Source: CBDFNC01 sp965249895
GTDB lineage: Bacteria > Pseudomonadota > Gammaproteobacteria > Enterobacterales > CBDFNC01
Length of the DNA: 64,000 nt
Direction of reading: 5' to 3'
Assembly: GCA_965249895.1 (NCBI GenBank)
Contig: CBDFNC010000005.1
Location: 434,001 to 498,000, forward strand
The notes beneath the pieces were generated by a model, which searched no databases, had not been told where the DNA came from, and saw only the letters and a program-made list of their open reading frames with translations. Both the position numbers and the translations under genes were made by a program. Below are positions 1 through 7,615 of this stretch, piece after piece; the first letter of the stretch is position 1, and every line of letters begins with the position of its first letter.

Positions 1-359
1 GTTACACCATAGGGGAGGTAATGAAACAAAACTACATCAAGGCCGCGCTGACCAAGGGACTCTCCAAGTGGGAAATCGTCCTTCGCCATGCACTGAGAAA
101 TGCACTGCCCCCGGTGATCCCCGTGCTTGGTTTACAGTTTGGCAGCGTGATAACCACAGCCATGATCACAGAAACAGTATTCAACTGGCCAGGCATTGGT
201 CCCTGGCTAGTACAGAGTATTGGGCAAAATGATTATGCGGCAATTCAGGGAGGTCTCTTATTGGTGGCTTCTTTTGTTTTATTAGCCAGCGTATTTACCG
301 ACCTCTTCTTTACCCTTATTTACCCACTAAAACGCAGGGCGCTTTATGCCAGGACCTAA
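1..359 (+). CDS. sapB: Peptide ABC transporter permease SapB (3' part)
   Basis: This is the C-terminal part of an inner-membrane permease of the Sap/Dpp/Opp peptide importer family; the reading frame (codons from base 3) is open back to the window edge, so the 5' part is missing. The internal ATG at base 21 is not taken as the start, because the codons before it (YTIGEV) continue the family sequence. The fragment holds the conserved cytoplasmic coupling loop (YIKAALTKGLSKWEIVLRHA), which contacts the ATPases, and the last membrane helices. Its end overlaps the next gene by 14 bases, so it belongs to a sapBCDF operon. Assignment to Sap rather than Dpp or Opp rests mainly on the SapD- and SapF-like ATPases downstream. 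Confidence 0.85.
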   Translation, partial: YTIGEVMKQNYIKAALTKGLSKWEIVLRHALRNALPPVIPVLGLQFGSVITTAMITETVFNWPGIGPWLVQSIGQNDYAAIQGGLLLVASFVLLASVFTDLFFTLIYPLKRRALYART

Positions 360-1236
360 AGTTTTTAGCGAAGAGAAGATCCTCTCGCCAACTGAATATT
401 CCTGGTTAGTGTTCCAGAAAAACACCATAGCAATGGCTGCCCTATGGGCGCTTATCGTGATATTTGTGGTGACCTTGTTTGCCCCTGTTATCGCGCCCTA
501 CGCCATGGATTTTCAAAGTCCGTCGGCTTTGCTGCAACCCCCGTCCTGGTCACCAGAGGGTGAAGTTGATTTTTTCCTGGGTACCGATGATCTGGGACGA
601 GATGTTTTTTCCCGGTTAATCTACGGCGCCCAACTGACATTTGGCGGAGCCTTGCTGGTGGTAGTACCCGCTATGCTGCTGGGCACCTTAGTCGGTATCA
701 TAGGTGGTATCAGCAAAGGTGTAAAAGCCAGCATTTTGCATCACTTACTCGATACGCTGTTATCCATTCCCTCACTCTTGTTGGCCATTATCCTGATTTC
801 CATTTTAGGCCCAGGTTATTTTAATGCACTAATGGCGATATTTCTGGCCCTGACGCCACAATTTATTCGCGCCGTTTATCGCGCCGTCGATGACGAACTG
901 AGCAAGGAATATATTGTCGCCATCAAACTGGATGGAGCGACCAACTATCGTATTTTACGTTACGGGGTTATGCCAAATATTCTGGAAACCCTGGTCAGCC
1001 AGACAACCCGGGCGATCACCTCCGCTATTTTGGATATCACAGCGCTGGGCTTTTTAGGCTTAGGCGCGCAGCGACCACTACCTGAATGGGGCGCTATGCT
1101 GTCGGATACCATGGAGCTGGTGTTTATGGCATCCTGGACCGTCACCCTACCCGGCCTAGCCATACTGTTTACCATACTTACTGTCAACGTCGTGGGTGAA
1201 GGGCTGCGACAAGCCATTTTAGGAGGTATGGAGTAA
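346..1236 (+). CDS. sapC: Peptide ABC transporter permease SapC
   Basis: Second inner-membrane permease of the Sap peptide transporter, 296 residues, the usual size for the family. It has an N-terminal OppC-type segment with one helix (about residues 27-50), then a periplasmic stretch carrying the typical sequence LGTDDLGRDVFSRLIYGAQ (about 77-95), then five further helices. The EAA coupling loop (EYIVAIKLDGATNYRILRYG) lies near residue 190. The start overlaps the end of sapB and the stop shares one base with the sapD start (TAATG), which indicates translational coupling. SapC with SapB forms the channel driven by SapD and SapF. In enteric bacteria Sap systems are linked to antimicrobial-peptide resistance and putrescine export; which role applies here is unknown. 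Confidence 0.9.
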   Translation: MPGPKVFSEEKILSPTEYSWLVFQKNTIAMAALWALIVIFVVTLFAPVIAPYAMDFQSPSALLQPPSWSPEGEVDFFLGTDDLGRDVFSRLIYGAQLTFGGALLVVVPAMLLGTLVGIIGGISKGVKASILHHLLDTLLSIPSLLLAIILISILGPGYFNALMAIFLALTPQFIRAVYRAVDDELSKEYIVAIKLDGATNYRILRYGVMPNILETLVSQTTRAITSAILDITALGFLGLGAQRPLPEWGAMLSDTMELVFMASWTVTLPGLAILFTILTVNVVGEGLRQAILGGME

Positions 1237-2237
1237 TGCCATTACTCGATGTACGTAACCTCAGTATTGAGATTGAAACCCCTCAGGGCATCTATAAAGC
1301 AGTTGATAAGGTCAGCCTGACCTTGGGAGAAGGGGAAATCCGTGGTTTGGTTGGCGAGTCCGGCTCTGGAAAAAGCTTGATTGCAAAAGCAATTCTTGGT
1401 ATCTGCAAAGACAATTTACGCGTCCAGGCGGATCGTATGCGATTAGGGGACCTTGACTTACTCACCCTGACCCAACGACAACGGCGAAATATAATGGGTC
1501 GGGAAATTGCGATGATTTTTCAGGAGCCCAGCAGTTGTCTGGATCCATCTGAAGAAATTGGCGCACAAATCGAAGAATCAATTCCGGTAGACGCATTTCA
1601 TGGCCAGTTCTGGCAGCGTTTTCAATGGCGAAAAAAGCAATCCATCGCCCTAATGCATAAAGTAGGAATAAAAAACCACCACCAAGTGCTTAACAGTTAC
1701 CCTCACGAGCTATCGGAAGGCCTGTGCCAGAAAGTCATGATCGCCATGGCCATCGCCAACAAACCCAGGTTACTTATCGCCGATGAGCCCACAGCAGCAA
1801 TGGAAACCACCACCCAGGTCCAAATATTTCGTCTGCTGGATAAACTGAACAAGGTAAATGGCACCAGTATACTTTTGATAAGTAACGACATAGAGAGTGT
1901 CTCCAACCTGGCGGACCGGCTCACCGTGCTATATTGTGGACAGACGGTGGAGTCAGGTAGTCGGGCCCAGGTGATAAACTCTCCAAAGCACCCGTATACT
2001 GAAGCCTTGCTAAAGGCCGTTCCGGACTTTGCCGGCACTTTAACCCATAAAAGCCAGCTCTACGCTTTGCCAGGCAGCATACCCGCCATCCAACACTTAC
2101 CCATCGGTTGCCGGCTCGGCCCCAGATGCCCGAACGCACAACGAAAGTGTGTGGAGATGCCCAGAGCGAGCTTGATTAAAGGGCATCAATTTAGCTGCCA
2201 TTATCCGTTAAATCTCAAAGAGGCTGGAAAAAAGTGA
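1236..2237 (+). CDS. sapD: Peptide ABC transporter ATP-binding protein SapD
   Basis: Cytoplasmic ATPase of the Sap transporter, 333 residues, full length. Visible motifs are Walker A GESGSGKS (about residues 40-47), the Q-loop region AMIFQEPSSCLDP, a degenerate ABC signature (LSEGLCQKVMIAMAIAN) and Walker B LLIADEPTA. The C-terminal oligopeptide-transporter domain carries the cysteine-rich pattern CRLGPRCPNAQRKC, known in this subfamily. The signature LSEG in place of LSGG is typical of SapD-like proteins. The final codons (PLNLKEAGKK, then stop) are duplicated in the 80-bp tandem repeat immediately downstream. The stop overlaps a GTG in the form GTGA, which is the ancestral layout of the sapD-sapF junction. 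Confidence 0.9.
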   Translation: MPLLDVRNLSIEIETPQGIYKAVDKVSLTLGEGEIRGLVGESGSGKSLIAKAILGICKDNLRVQADRMRLGDLDLLTLTQRQRRNIMGREIAMIFQEPSSCLDPSEEIGAQIEESIPVDAFHGQFWQRFQWRKKQSIALMHKVGIKNHHQVLNSYPHELSEGLCQKVMIAMAIANKPRLLIADEPTAAMETTTQVQIFRLLDKLNKVNGTSILLISNDIESVSNLADRLTVLYCGQTVESGSRAQVINSPKHPYTEALLKAVPDFAGTLTHKSQLYALPGSIPAIQHLPIGCRLGPRCPNAQRKCVEMPRASLIKGHQFSCHYPLNLKEAGKK

Positions 2238-2477
2238 CAGTCCTAATTACCATTAACAGCCTCATTAGTTTTAGCTGTCTTTATCCGTTAAATCTCAAAG
2301 AGGTCGGAAAAAAGTGACAGTCCTAATTACCATTAACAGCCTCGTTAGTTTTAGCTGTCTTTATCCGTTAAATCTCAAAGAGGTCGGGAAAAAGTGACCG
2401 CCCTAATTATCATTAACAGCCTCATTAGTTTTAGCTGTCTTTATCCGTTAAATCTCAAAGAGGTCGGGAAAAAGTGA
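2201..2477 (+). repeat. 80-bp tandem repeat of coupled mini-ORFs at the sapD/sapF junction
   Basis: The block TTATCCGTTAAATCTCAAAG recurs at 2201, 2281, 2361 and 2441, a period of exactly 80 bases. Each unit reads as a 27-codon ORF starting with GTG and ending in TGA: 2234-2317, 2314-2397 and 2394-2477. Consecutive ORFs overlap by GTGA, and the last TGA overlaps the GTG start of sapF. Each mini-peptide starts like SapF (VTVLITINSL or VTALIIINSL; SapF begins VTALLSVKNL) and ends like SapD (PLNLKEVGKK). The array therefore looks like repeated duplication across an original GTGA overlap of sapD and sapF. The period 80 (84 minus 4) keeps every stop/start coupling intact. Confidence 0.9.
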
Positions 2478-3253
2478 CAGCATTGCTCAGTGTAAAAAAC
2501 CTCAGTAAATGCTATAGCCAGCATTCCAGCTTTTTCCGGAGAAAAATGCAAACCGCCTTTGCACCCACCAGCTTTGAACTCGAGCGGGGAAAAACCCTGG
2601 CAGTGGTAGGAGAAAGTGGCTCAGGTAAAAGCACCCTGGCAAAAGCCCTGGCCGGTGTTATTACACCAACCACAGGCACCATATATGTCAACGGGGAGCA
2701 AATGCGCGACGGCGACCACGCCCAGCGCTGCCGCCTAATTAGGATGATATTTCAGGATCCCAATACCTCACTGAACCCCAGATCCCGCATCGGCCGGATC
2801 CTGGAGTCGCCACTGGCGTTAAATACAGATCTAACCGATGAGCAAAGACAGCAGAAAGTAGAAGATGCACTGCGCCAGGTGGGGCTGTTACCCGACCATG
2901 CGTATTATTATCCGCAGATGATTTCCAGCGGCCAGAAACAAAAAGTCGCCCTCGCCCGGGCCATGATCCTGGAGCCAAAAATACTGGTGGCGGATGAAGT
3001 ACTGGCTGCACTGGACGTATCGGTAAGATCGCAAATCGTAAACCTACTACTCAAGTTACAGCAAGAGCGGCAAATAGGTTTTATTTTTGTAGCTCACAAT
3101 TTGGGTATGGTGAAACATATCAGCGATAATGTCATGGTAATGCATGAAGGGGTAGTAGTAGAGCACGGCGAAACTCAGGAGATATTTAACAACCCACAGC
3201 ATGATATCACCAAGCGCTTATTGCAGAGTCACTTTACCCAATTTAAGAAATAA
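2474..3253 (+). CDS. sapF: Peptide ABC transporter ATP-binding protein SapF
   Basis: Second ATPase of the Sap transporter, 259 residues. Motifs seen: Walker A GESGSGKST (about residues 47-55), Q-loop MIFQDPNTSLNPR, a signature reduced to ISSGQKQKVALARAM, and Walker B ILVADEVLAALD. The altered signature and the DEVLAALD form match SapF rather than OppF. The start is GTG, overlapping the stop of the last mini-ORF of the upstream tandem repeat (GTGA), so translation is probably coupled through the repeat. There is no separate strong Shine-Dalgarno beyond the AGGTCGGG of each repeat unit. The gene ends 6 bases before a convergent gene. Confidence 0.9.
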   Translation: MTALLSVKNLSKCYSQHSSFFRRKMQTAFAPTSFELERGKTLAVVGESGSGKSTLAKALAGVITPTTGTIYVNGEQMRDGDHAQRCRLIRMIFQDPNTSLNPRSRIGRILESPLALNTDLTDEQRQQKVEDALRQVGLLPDHAYYYPQMISSGQKQKVALARAMILEPKILVADEVLAALDVSVRSQIVNLLLKLQQERQIGFIFVAHNLGMVKHISDNVMVMHEGVVVEHGETQEIFNNPQHDITKRLLQSHFTQFKK

Positions 3254-3259
3254 CCAGTG

Positions 3260-4377
3260 TCATTTGAAACGTTCAGCTACACGTAACTGCTCTAGCACCC
3301 TCTGAGGGTCGGGAAGGTTTTGATTAGAGTCTGGATTAAACAGCTTAGAAAACTGGCGAAAATCCACATCACACCAGTCACCAAACGTGATCCTGGACAT
3401 GAGTAGTTCAACGTCACTTATATCTAGCAAGGTCATTTTAGAAACATAACGATAGCTGTCTTTATCATCCAGAGGTTTACCGTGAAAATGATCGTGTAAC
3501 AAGATAACAGCCCACGCAGCATAAAATGTCCGCCCACACTGATGTGGATCTGTTTTTCTTTTACAGCTTTTAGTCCAGAGCTCGACCAATCGATACCACC
3601 GGTCCAATAGTCTTTTCCCTGCACCAGCCCGCTCTGCCTCATTCCCTCACTGACACCTATGGCCATCAAGTCACTGGCAGCCCAAAAAACGTGAATATTC
3701 GGATACATCTTTGTTAGGTAACCGGCGTGACGTCTGGCTGTATCTTGCTCCCAATCCGCCTGAACGGACGCTAACAAGTTGACTTTACTGTCTTCGGCAA
3801 CGGCTTGTTCAAGCCCATTAAAGCGCAAACTGCCGAGACTATCCTTCATTATGCCATTTAGCGCCACCAGATTTACAAAACCACTGCTGTCCTGTAGTCC
3901 AAGCTCTCGCGCCCTATTTATCAGTGCCTTACCTAATATGTACCCCGCTTCTTGCTCATCTGGCATTAGACTGGCCAGCCAAAAGCTGTATTTCTCTCGC
4001 GGATACCCAGCTAACCGCCGGTATTTATCAGCAATATCTGCATTAAACAGTAAAACGGGAAGCTTCAATAACTCTGCTCGACGGATCAGATCGTAAGCCA
4101 CACTGGTAAGGTTTGGAAATATCACCGCATCGACGCCATCCGCCTTTGCTATTTTCAAGTTATCCAACATACGTTGCTTGGAGCGTCGAGCATAATAGAC
4201 GCTGATTTTGACATTAAGCTGTTGTTGACTCGCTTTTGCAAATTCCTCCGTAGGTCCCCAGAAGGCGTCTCTCTCTTCGCGCTGGGTGAAGAGCGCAAAA
4301 TGCAGGTTTTTATCCCCTGCGTCGACCATAAAGGGCCAACCTATCCCACAAATTACCAGTAGCCACAAATAGTGCAT
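3260..4377 (-). pseudogene. Frameshifted periplasmic sugar-binding-type ABC substrate-binding protein
   Basis: Two minus-strand frames join into one protein of about 370 residues: 4377 down to about 3524 gives the N-terminal 285 residues, and the +1 frame continues to 3260. The first frame has a signal-peptide-like start (MHYLWLLVICGIGWPFMVDA) and the periplasmic binding protein type 1 fold of the ribose-binding/LacI class (repeated I/V-FPNLT, LLFNADI, FWAASDLMAIGVSEGM and YWTGGIDWSSSG stretches). At about 3518-3524 the sequence SVGGHFM should run into AAWAVILLHDHFHGK, which is in the other frame. A single-base deletion explains it. The gene is either inactivated or affected by a sequencing error. 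Ligand unknown. Confidence 0.75.
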
Positions 4378-4554
4378 AAACCTGTGATCTCAACTGCCTC
4401 CATAGTTTATATACAGGCTTTCATGAGCCGGTCTGCATATTCAGAAACAAACACACTAGGTACCACTATCAAGAACAATTGAAGAAAGAAAACATACTGA
4501 GGTGAATTTGCTATAACAGCAATCTAAAAGCGAAGCACTGAATGAGATATGCAG

Positions 4555-4905
4555 CTACAACCGGTTGTAGCGGATGCGCCCGACCCTGGGGAATTTACGT
4601 TGGATAAGATCGGGGTTAATCACTTTATATGATACGGTTTCAATCCTGCCAATCACATTCACAAACTTACCATCTATCTCATAATCTGCGGCATAAAAGC
4701 GCTTGGCATTCACTATGCCCTGTTCAGAAAATTCCAGGTATTCGTATTGGCCAAATAACTTCTTATCCGACTTCCACTTTCCAACCAAAGGGTTCGCACT
4801 AATCCTGCTTTCCAATTTAAAATCATAATAACTGGCATATCCCAGCACACCAGTGGCTATCACTCCGGAAGACAAAGCAATGACTAACACTGTTTTAGCT
4901 ATCAT
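4555..4905 (-). CDS. Small membrane-anchored protein of unknown function
   Basis: A 116-residue protein I do not recognise. It has one N-terminal hydrophobic segment (residues 1-25, IAKTVLVIALSSGVIATGVLGY), which could be an uncleaved anchor. A small soluble domain rich in aromatic residues and beta-type sequence follows (NPLVGKWKSDKK, then YEYLEFSEQGIVNAKRFY). The pattern GxWxS...YLEFxxxG is typical of small lipocalin-like or stress-associated exported domains, but this is only a resemblance. It stands alone between a decayed binding-protein gene and ppiD, all on the minus strand. Coding is supported by an uninterrupted frame and a plausible membrane topology. Confidence 0.6.
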   Translation of the reverse strand: MIAKTVLVIALSSGVIATGVLGYASYYDFKLESRISANPLVGKWKSDKKLFGQYEYLEFSEQGIVNAKRFYAADYEIDGKFVNVIGRIETVSYKVINPDLIQRKFPRVGRIRYNRL

Positions 4906-4978
4906 ATTTATACCAGACGAAACTCACTGCTGAGTTAAATTCAAACCTACCATGATACATAGACGTCCCTGATCTATC

Positions 4979-4998
4979 AGGGGCGGATAACCGCCCCT
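4979..4998. other. Perfect GC-rich hairpin between ppiD and the small anchored protein gene
   Basis: AGGGGCGG, a 4-base loop ATAA, then CCGCCCCT form a perfect 8-bp stem. It lies 44 bases downstream of the ppiD stop. No T tract follows in the direction of ppiD transcription, so it is not a standard intrinsic terminator; on the plus strand it is followed only by TAAATTT. It may be a factor-assisted terminator or a 3'-end stabilising hairpin for ppiD mRNA. Confidence 0.5.
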
Positions 4999-5042
4999 AA
5001 ATTTATCTGAATGATAGTTTAGTTACATCATCTTGACCATCA

Positions 5043-6929
5043 TCATTCGTTAGTCGGATAGCTGATTTCCGCTTTGCTGGTTAGCAGGCTTATCAGAGCT
5101 TTATAATCCGCTTCGGAGTAACTTCTTTCAACTAAGGTCGCCAATTGCTGCTGAACAGCCTCTTCCGGAGCTTTGTCCGCCGTAATGTCAACCACGCCGT
5201 TTAACTCAACCAGGGCGATATCGCCGCTGTTCAAAGCCACTTTTTGACGGCTTACCTGACCTTCACCAGGCTTAACCATAGTAAAAGCGGCGCGTAGAAT
5301 TTCGGCGTTGTCAGCTGGTTGCATACGAGACAGGGTCTGCTCTTCACCGAAAGCGAGCTCATACTTAGCAAGCTCGGCGCTGATATCCTTGCTTTCATTA
5401 AGCTCGGCGATCAGGTTAACTACGTACTCATCCACTTTTATGGCCGCTTTATCGTTAACCAGTTTTGCCTTAATTTCCTCGGCAACTTGCTCGCGCGGCA
5501 GTGTGCTTTGCGGCTCATATTTGTTCACTCGCAACACAACTATGTGTTCTGGTGTGATTTCAATCACATCAGAGTTCACCTGCTCTTCTCTCAGGTCCAG
5601 GCTAAAGGCTTGTCTGATAACTTGAGCATTAGCCAAAATACCGCTTGCCGTCGCCTTGCTGAACAGCTCTGAGTGCTTTACTTGTGCTCCGATGGCGTCA
5701 GCCGCTTCGTCCAATGAGTCAGGTACTTCAAACGCCAGTTCGCTTAGCTGCTGATGCTCTTCATAAAACTGAGCCATGGCCTTGTCTTGCTTAAGTGTTC
5801 TAGCGATTTCTTCCTTCACATCATCGAAAGGCGCTGCTTCACTTTGCTCCACGTCCAGCAATTTGATCACATGGTAACCAAACTCACTCTTAACCACATT
5901 CGACAAATCATCTTTTGCAGCCAGTACATAGGCGGCTTCTTCGAAAGCAGGATCCATGACGCCTTTCTCAAACCAGCCCAGATCACCGCCGTTTTCACCG
6001 CTGAAGGTATCTTCAGAGTTAGTCTTAGCTAGCTCAACAAAATCAGCGCCTTCTGTTAGCTGTTTTAGCAGCTCAGCGGCCTTGTCTTCATCCTGGACCA
6101 GGATATGAGCAACACGACGTCGCTCGGCACGTTTATAGTTGTCCTGATGAGAATCGTAATATGCTTTTACATCCTCATCGGTGAGCTGAATTTTTTCGGC
6201 AAGTTTAACTGCATCCAGCTCAACATAATCCACGCTGACCTTCTCGGCACTCTGGAATTGCAGCAAGTTGCTGTCGTAATAGGTCTGCAACTCTTCATCA
6301 GTTACTTCAATGTCGGCAACAAACTTGCTAACAGGAACCGTTAGCGTTTTAACCAGTCTTTCCTGGTTTTGTAAACGGTGCAGTGCGTTTACTTCATTAG
6401 GCAGGCTGACTTCACTACCCACATAAGCCGTGACCAGCTGCTGACGGGAAAGGTCCTGACGTAATGAATCGCGATACTGGGTTGGCTGATAACCAGCCTG
6501 ACGTAAGACGGCCAGGTAAGTGTCATTATCGAATTTTCCATCACGCTGAAACTGAGGAGTGGATTGGATATTTTCAATAATCTGTTGGTCGCCAACTCTC
6601 AGGCCCAGATCGGCAATAGCCTGGTCCGTCAGACGCTCTGCCACCAGACGCTGTAATACACTAGTGCGAATTTGCTGTATATAATTCGGGTCAGAAGCCA
6701 GCGCCGCAAATGTCTCTCCGTATTGGCTTTCCATTCTGGAGCGCTCATTCTGATAGGCGCTTTCCAGCGCCTGACGACTGATTTCATCGCCGTTAACCAC
6801 AGCCGCTGCGACTTCGGTAGTTCGACCCAGGTAGCCACCTACCCCTGCCAATGCGAACGACAGGATTACTACGCCCAATACAATCTTGGCTGCAATCCCC
6901 TGAGAATTTTCACGAAACTTATCCAACAT
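5043..6929 (-). CDS. ppiD: Periplasmic folding chaperone PpiD (SurA N-domain, parvulin)
   Basis: A 628-residue inner-membrane-anchored periplasmic chaperone that assists folding of exported and outer-membrane proteins near the Sec translocon. The N-terminus (MLDKFRENSQGIAAKIVLG) and one membrane helix (about residues 12-35) match PpiD. A SurA-like N domain follows (VVNGDEISRQALESAYQNE), then a parvulin domain at about 265-360 (RRVAHILVQ, then ENGGDLGWF, then FGYHVIKLLDV). The length matches the family (about 620). Its position directly after hupB and lon is the conserved enterobacterial and alteromonad order. PpiD parvulin domains are often catalytically inactive; nothing here settles that. 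Confidence 0.95.
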   Translation of the reverse strand: MLDKFRENSQGIAAKIVLGVVILSFALAGVGGYLGRTTEVAAAVVNGDEISRQALESAYQNERSRMESQYGETFAALASDPNYIQQIRTSVLQRLVAERLTDQAIADLGLRVGDQQIIENIQSTPQFQRDGKFDNDTYLAVLRQAGYQPTQYRDSLRQDLSRQQLVTAYVGSEVSLPNEVNALHRLQNQERLVKTLTVPVSKFVADIEVTDEELQTYYDSNLLQFQSAEKVSVDYVELDAVKLAEKIQLTDEDVKAYYDSHQDNYKRAERRRVAHILVQDEDKAAELLKQLTEGADFVELAKTNSEDTFSGENGGDLGWFEKGVMDPAFEEAAYVLAAKDDLSNVVKSEFGYHVIKLLDVEQSEAAPFDDVKEEIARTLKQDKAMAQFYEEHQQLSELAFEVPDSLDEAADAIGAQVKHSELFSKATASGILANAQVIRQAFSLDLREEQVNSDVIEITPEHIVVLRVNKYEPQSTLPREQVAEEIKAKLVNDKAAIKVDEYVVNLIAELNESKDISAELAKYELAFGEEQTLSRMQPADNAEILRAAFTMVKPGEGQVSRQKVALNSGDIALVELNGVVDITADKAPEEAVQQQLATLVERSYSEADYKALISLLTSKAEISYPTNE

Positions 6930-6966
6930 GTTAAAACTTCTCTCTCTAATCTCAGGTGAAGCTTAA

Positions 6967-6999
6967 ATAAAAAAACGCACCTTCTATATCGATGCGCTT
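6967..6999 (-). terminator. Probable intrinsic terminator of hupB
   Basis: Read on the minus strand, AAGCGCA pairs with TGCGTTT (7 bp, one G-U) across a loop of about 12 bases, and seven T residues follow. It lies just after the hupB stop and before the ppiD start, so it would separate the abundant hupB transcript from ppiD. Confidence 0.55.
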
Positions 7000-7051
7000 A
7001 TGTCTCTCGTTGAGCCAGACGGCTCTCTGCGCTGCTAACTGCAGGCGGACC

Positions 7052-7327
7052 TTAGGTGTTCACTGCTTCTTTTAATGCTTTACCCGCTTTAAAGCCAGGT
7101 ACTTTAGCAGCAGCTATTTGTATGGTTTCACCCGTTTGAGGATTACGTCCGGTACGCGCGTTGCGCTCTTTGACGGCAAAAGTTCCGAAACCTACCAGGG
7201 CTACCTGGTCGCCATCTTTTAATGCATCAGATACAGAATCAACAAATGCATCAAGTGCACGGCCAGACGCCGCCTTAGAAATATCTGCACCTTCTGCAAT
7301 TTTCTCGATTAGTTGAGCTTTATTCAC
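7052..7327 (-). CDS. hupB: Nucleoid protein HU, beta subunit
   Basis: A 91-residue DNA-bending histone-like protein of the HU/IHF family. Residues show the complete HU fold: an N-terminal helix pair (MNKAQLIEKIAE, then ALDAFVDSVSDALKDGD), the core VALVGFGTFAVKERNARTGR, and the DNA-embracing arm with the conserved RNPQTG tip (about residues 61-66), ending in KVPGFKAGKALKEAVN. The proline at the arm tip (RNPQTG) intercalates into DNA in known HU structures. The gene sits between lon and ppiD as in Escherichia coli, with its own 288-bp upstream region. Position next to lon supports HU-beta rather than HU-alpha. Confidence 0.96.
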   Translation of the reverse strand: MNKAQLIEKIAEGADISKAASGRALDAFVDSVSDALKDGDQVALVGFGTFAVKERNARTGRNPQTGETIQIAAAKVPGFKAGKALKEAVNT

Positions 7328-7615
7328 TATTTCATCCCCTTTTTAATTTTCCTTGTTACCACCGCCTGTAGTCCTTCAGGTGGAGTGGTGCAGGAATCTT
7401 ATAACAAGCTTAAATTTAAGTTTCAACCGTTTGGCAGCCCGTTTCGACCATGGTCGAAGGCACCATACGAACTGTCAACTGGCCTTAGGCTACTGCCAGC
7501 ACGGACCGCTGGCAAGCATTATCAGCCTAATTTCCCGCTATATTTGCGTGTCGTCAACTTTTTACCGTGCAATTAACGGCAAATTGCTGACGCAGCCCAA
7601 TCAGCGGGAAAGACA

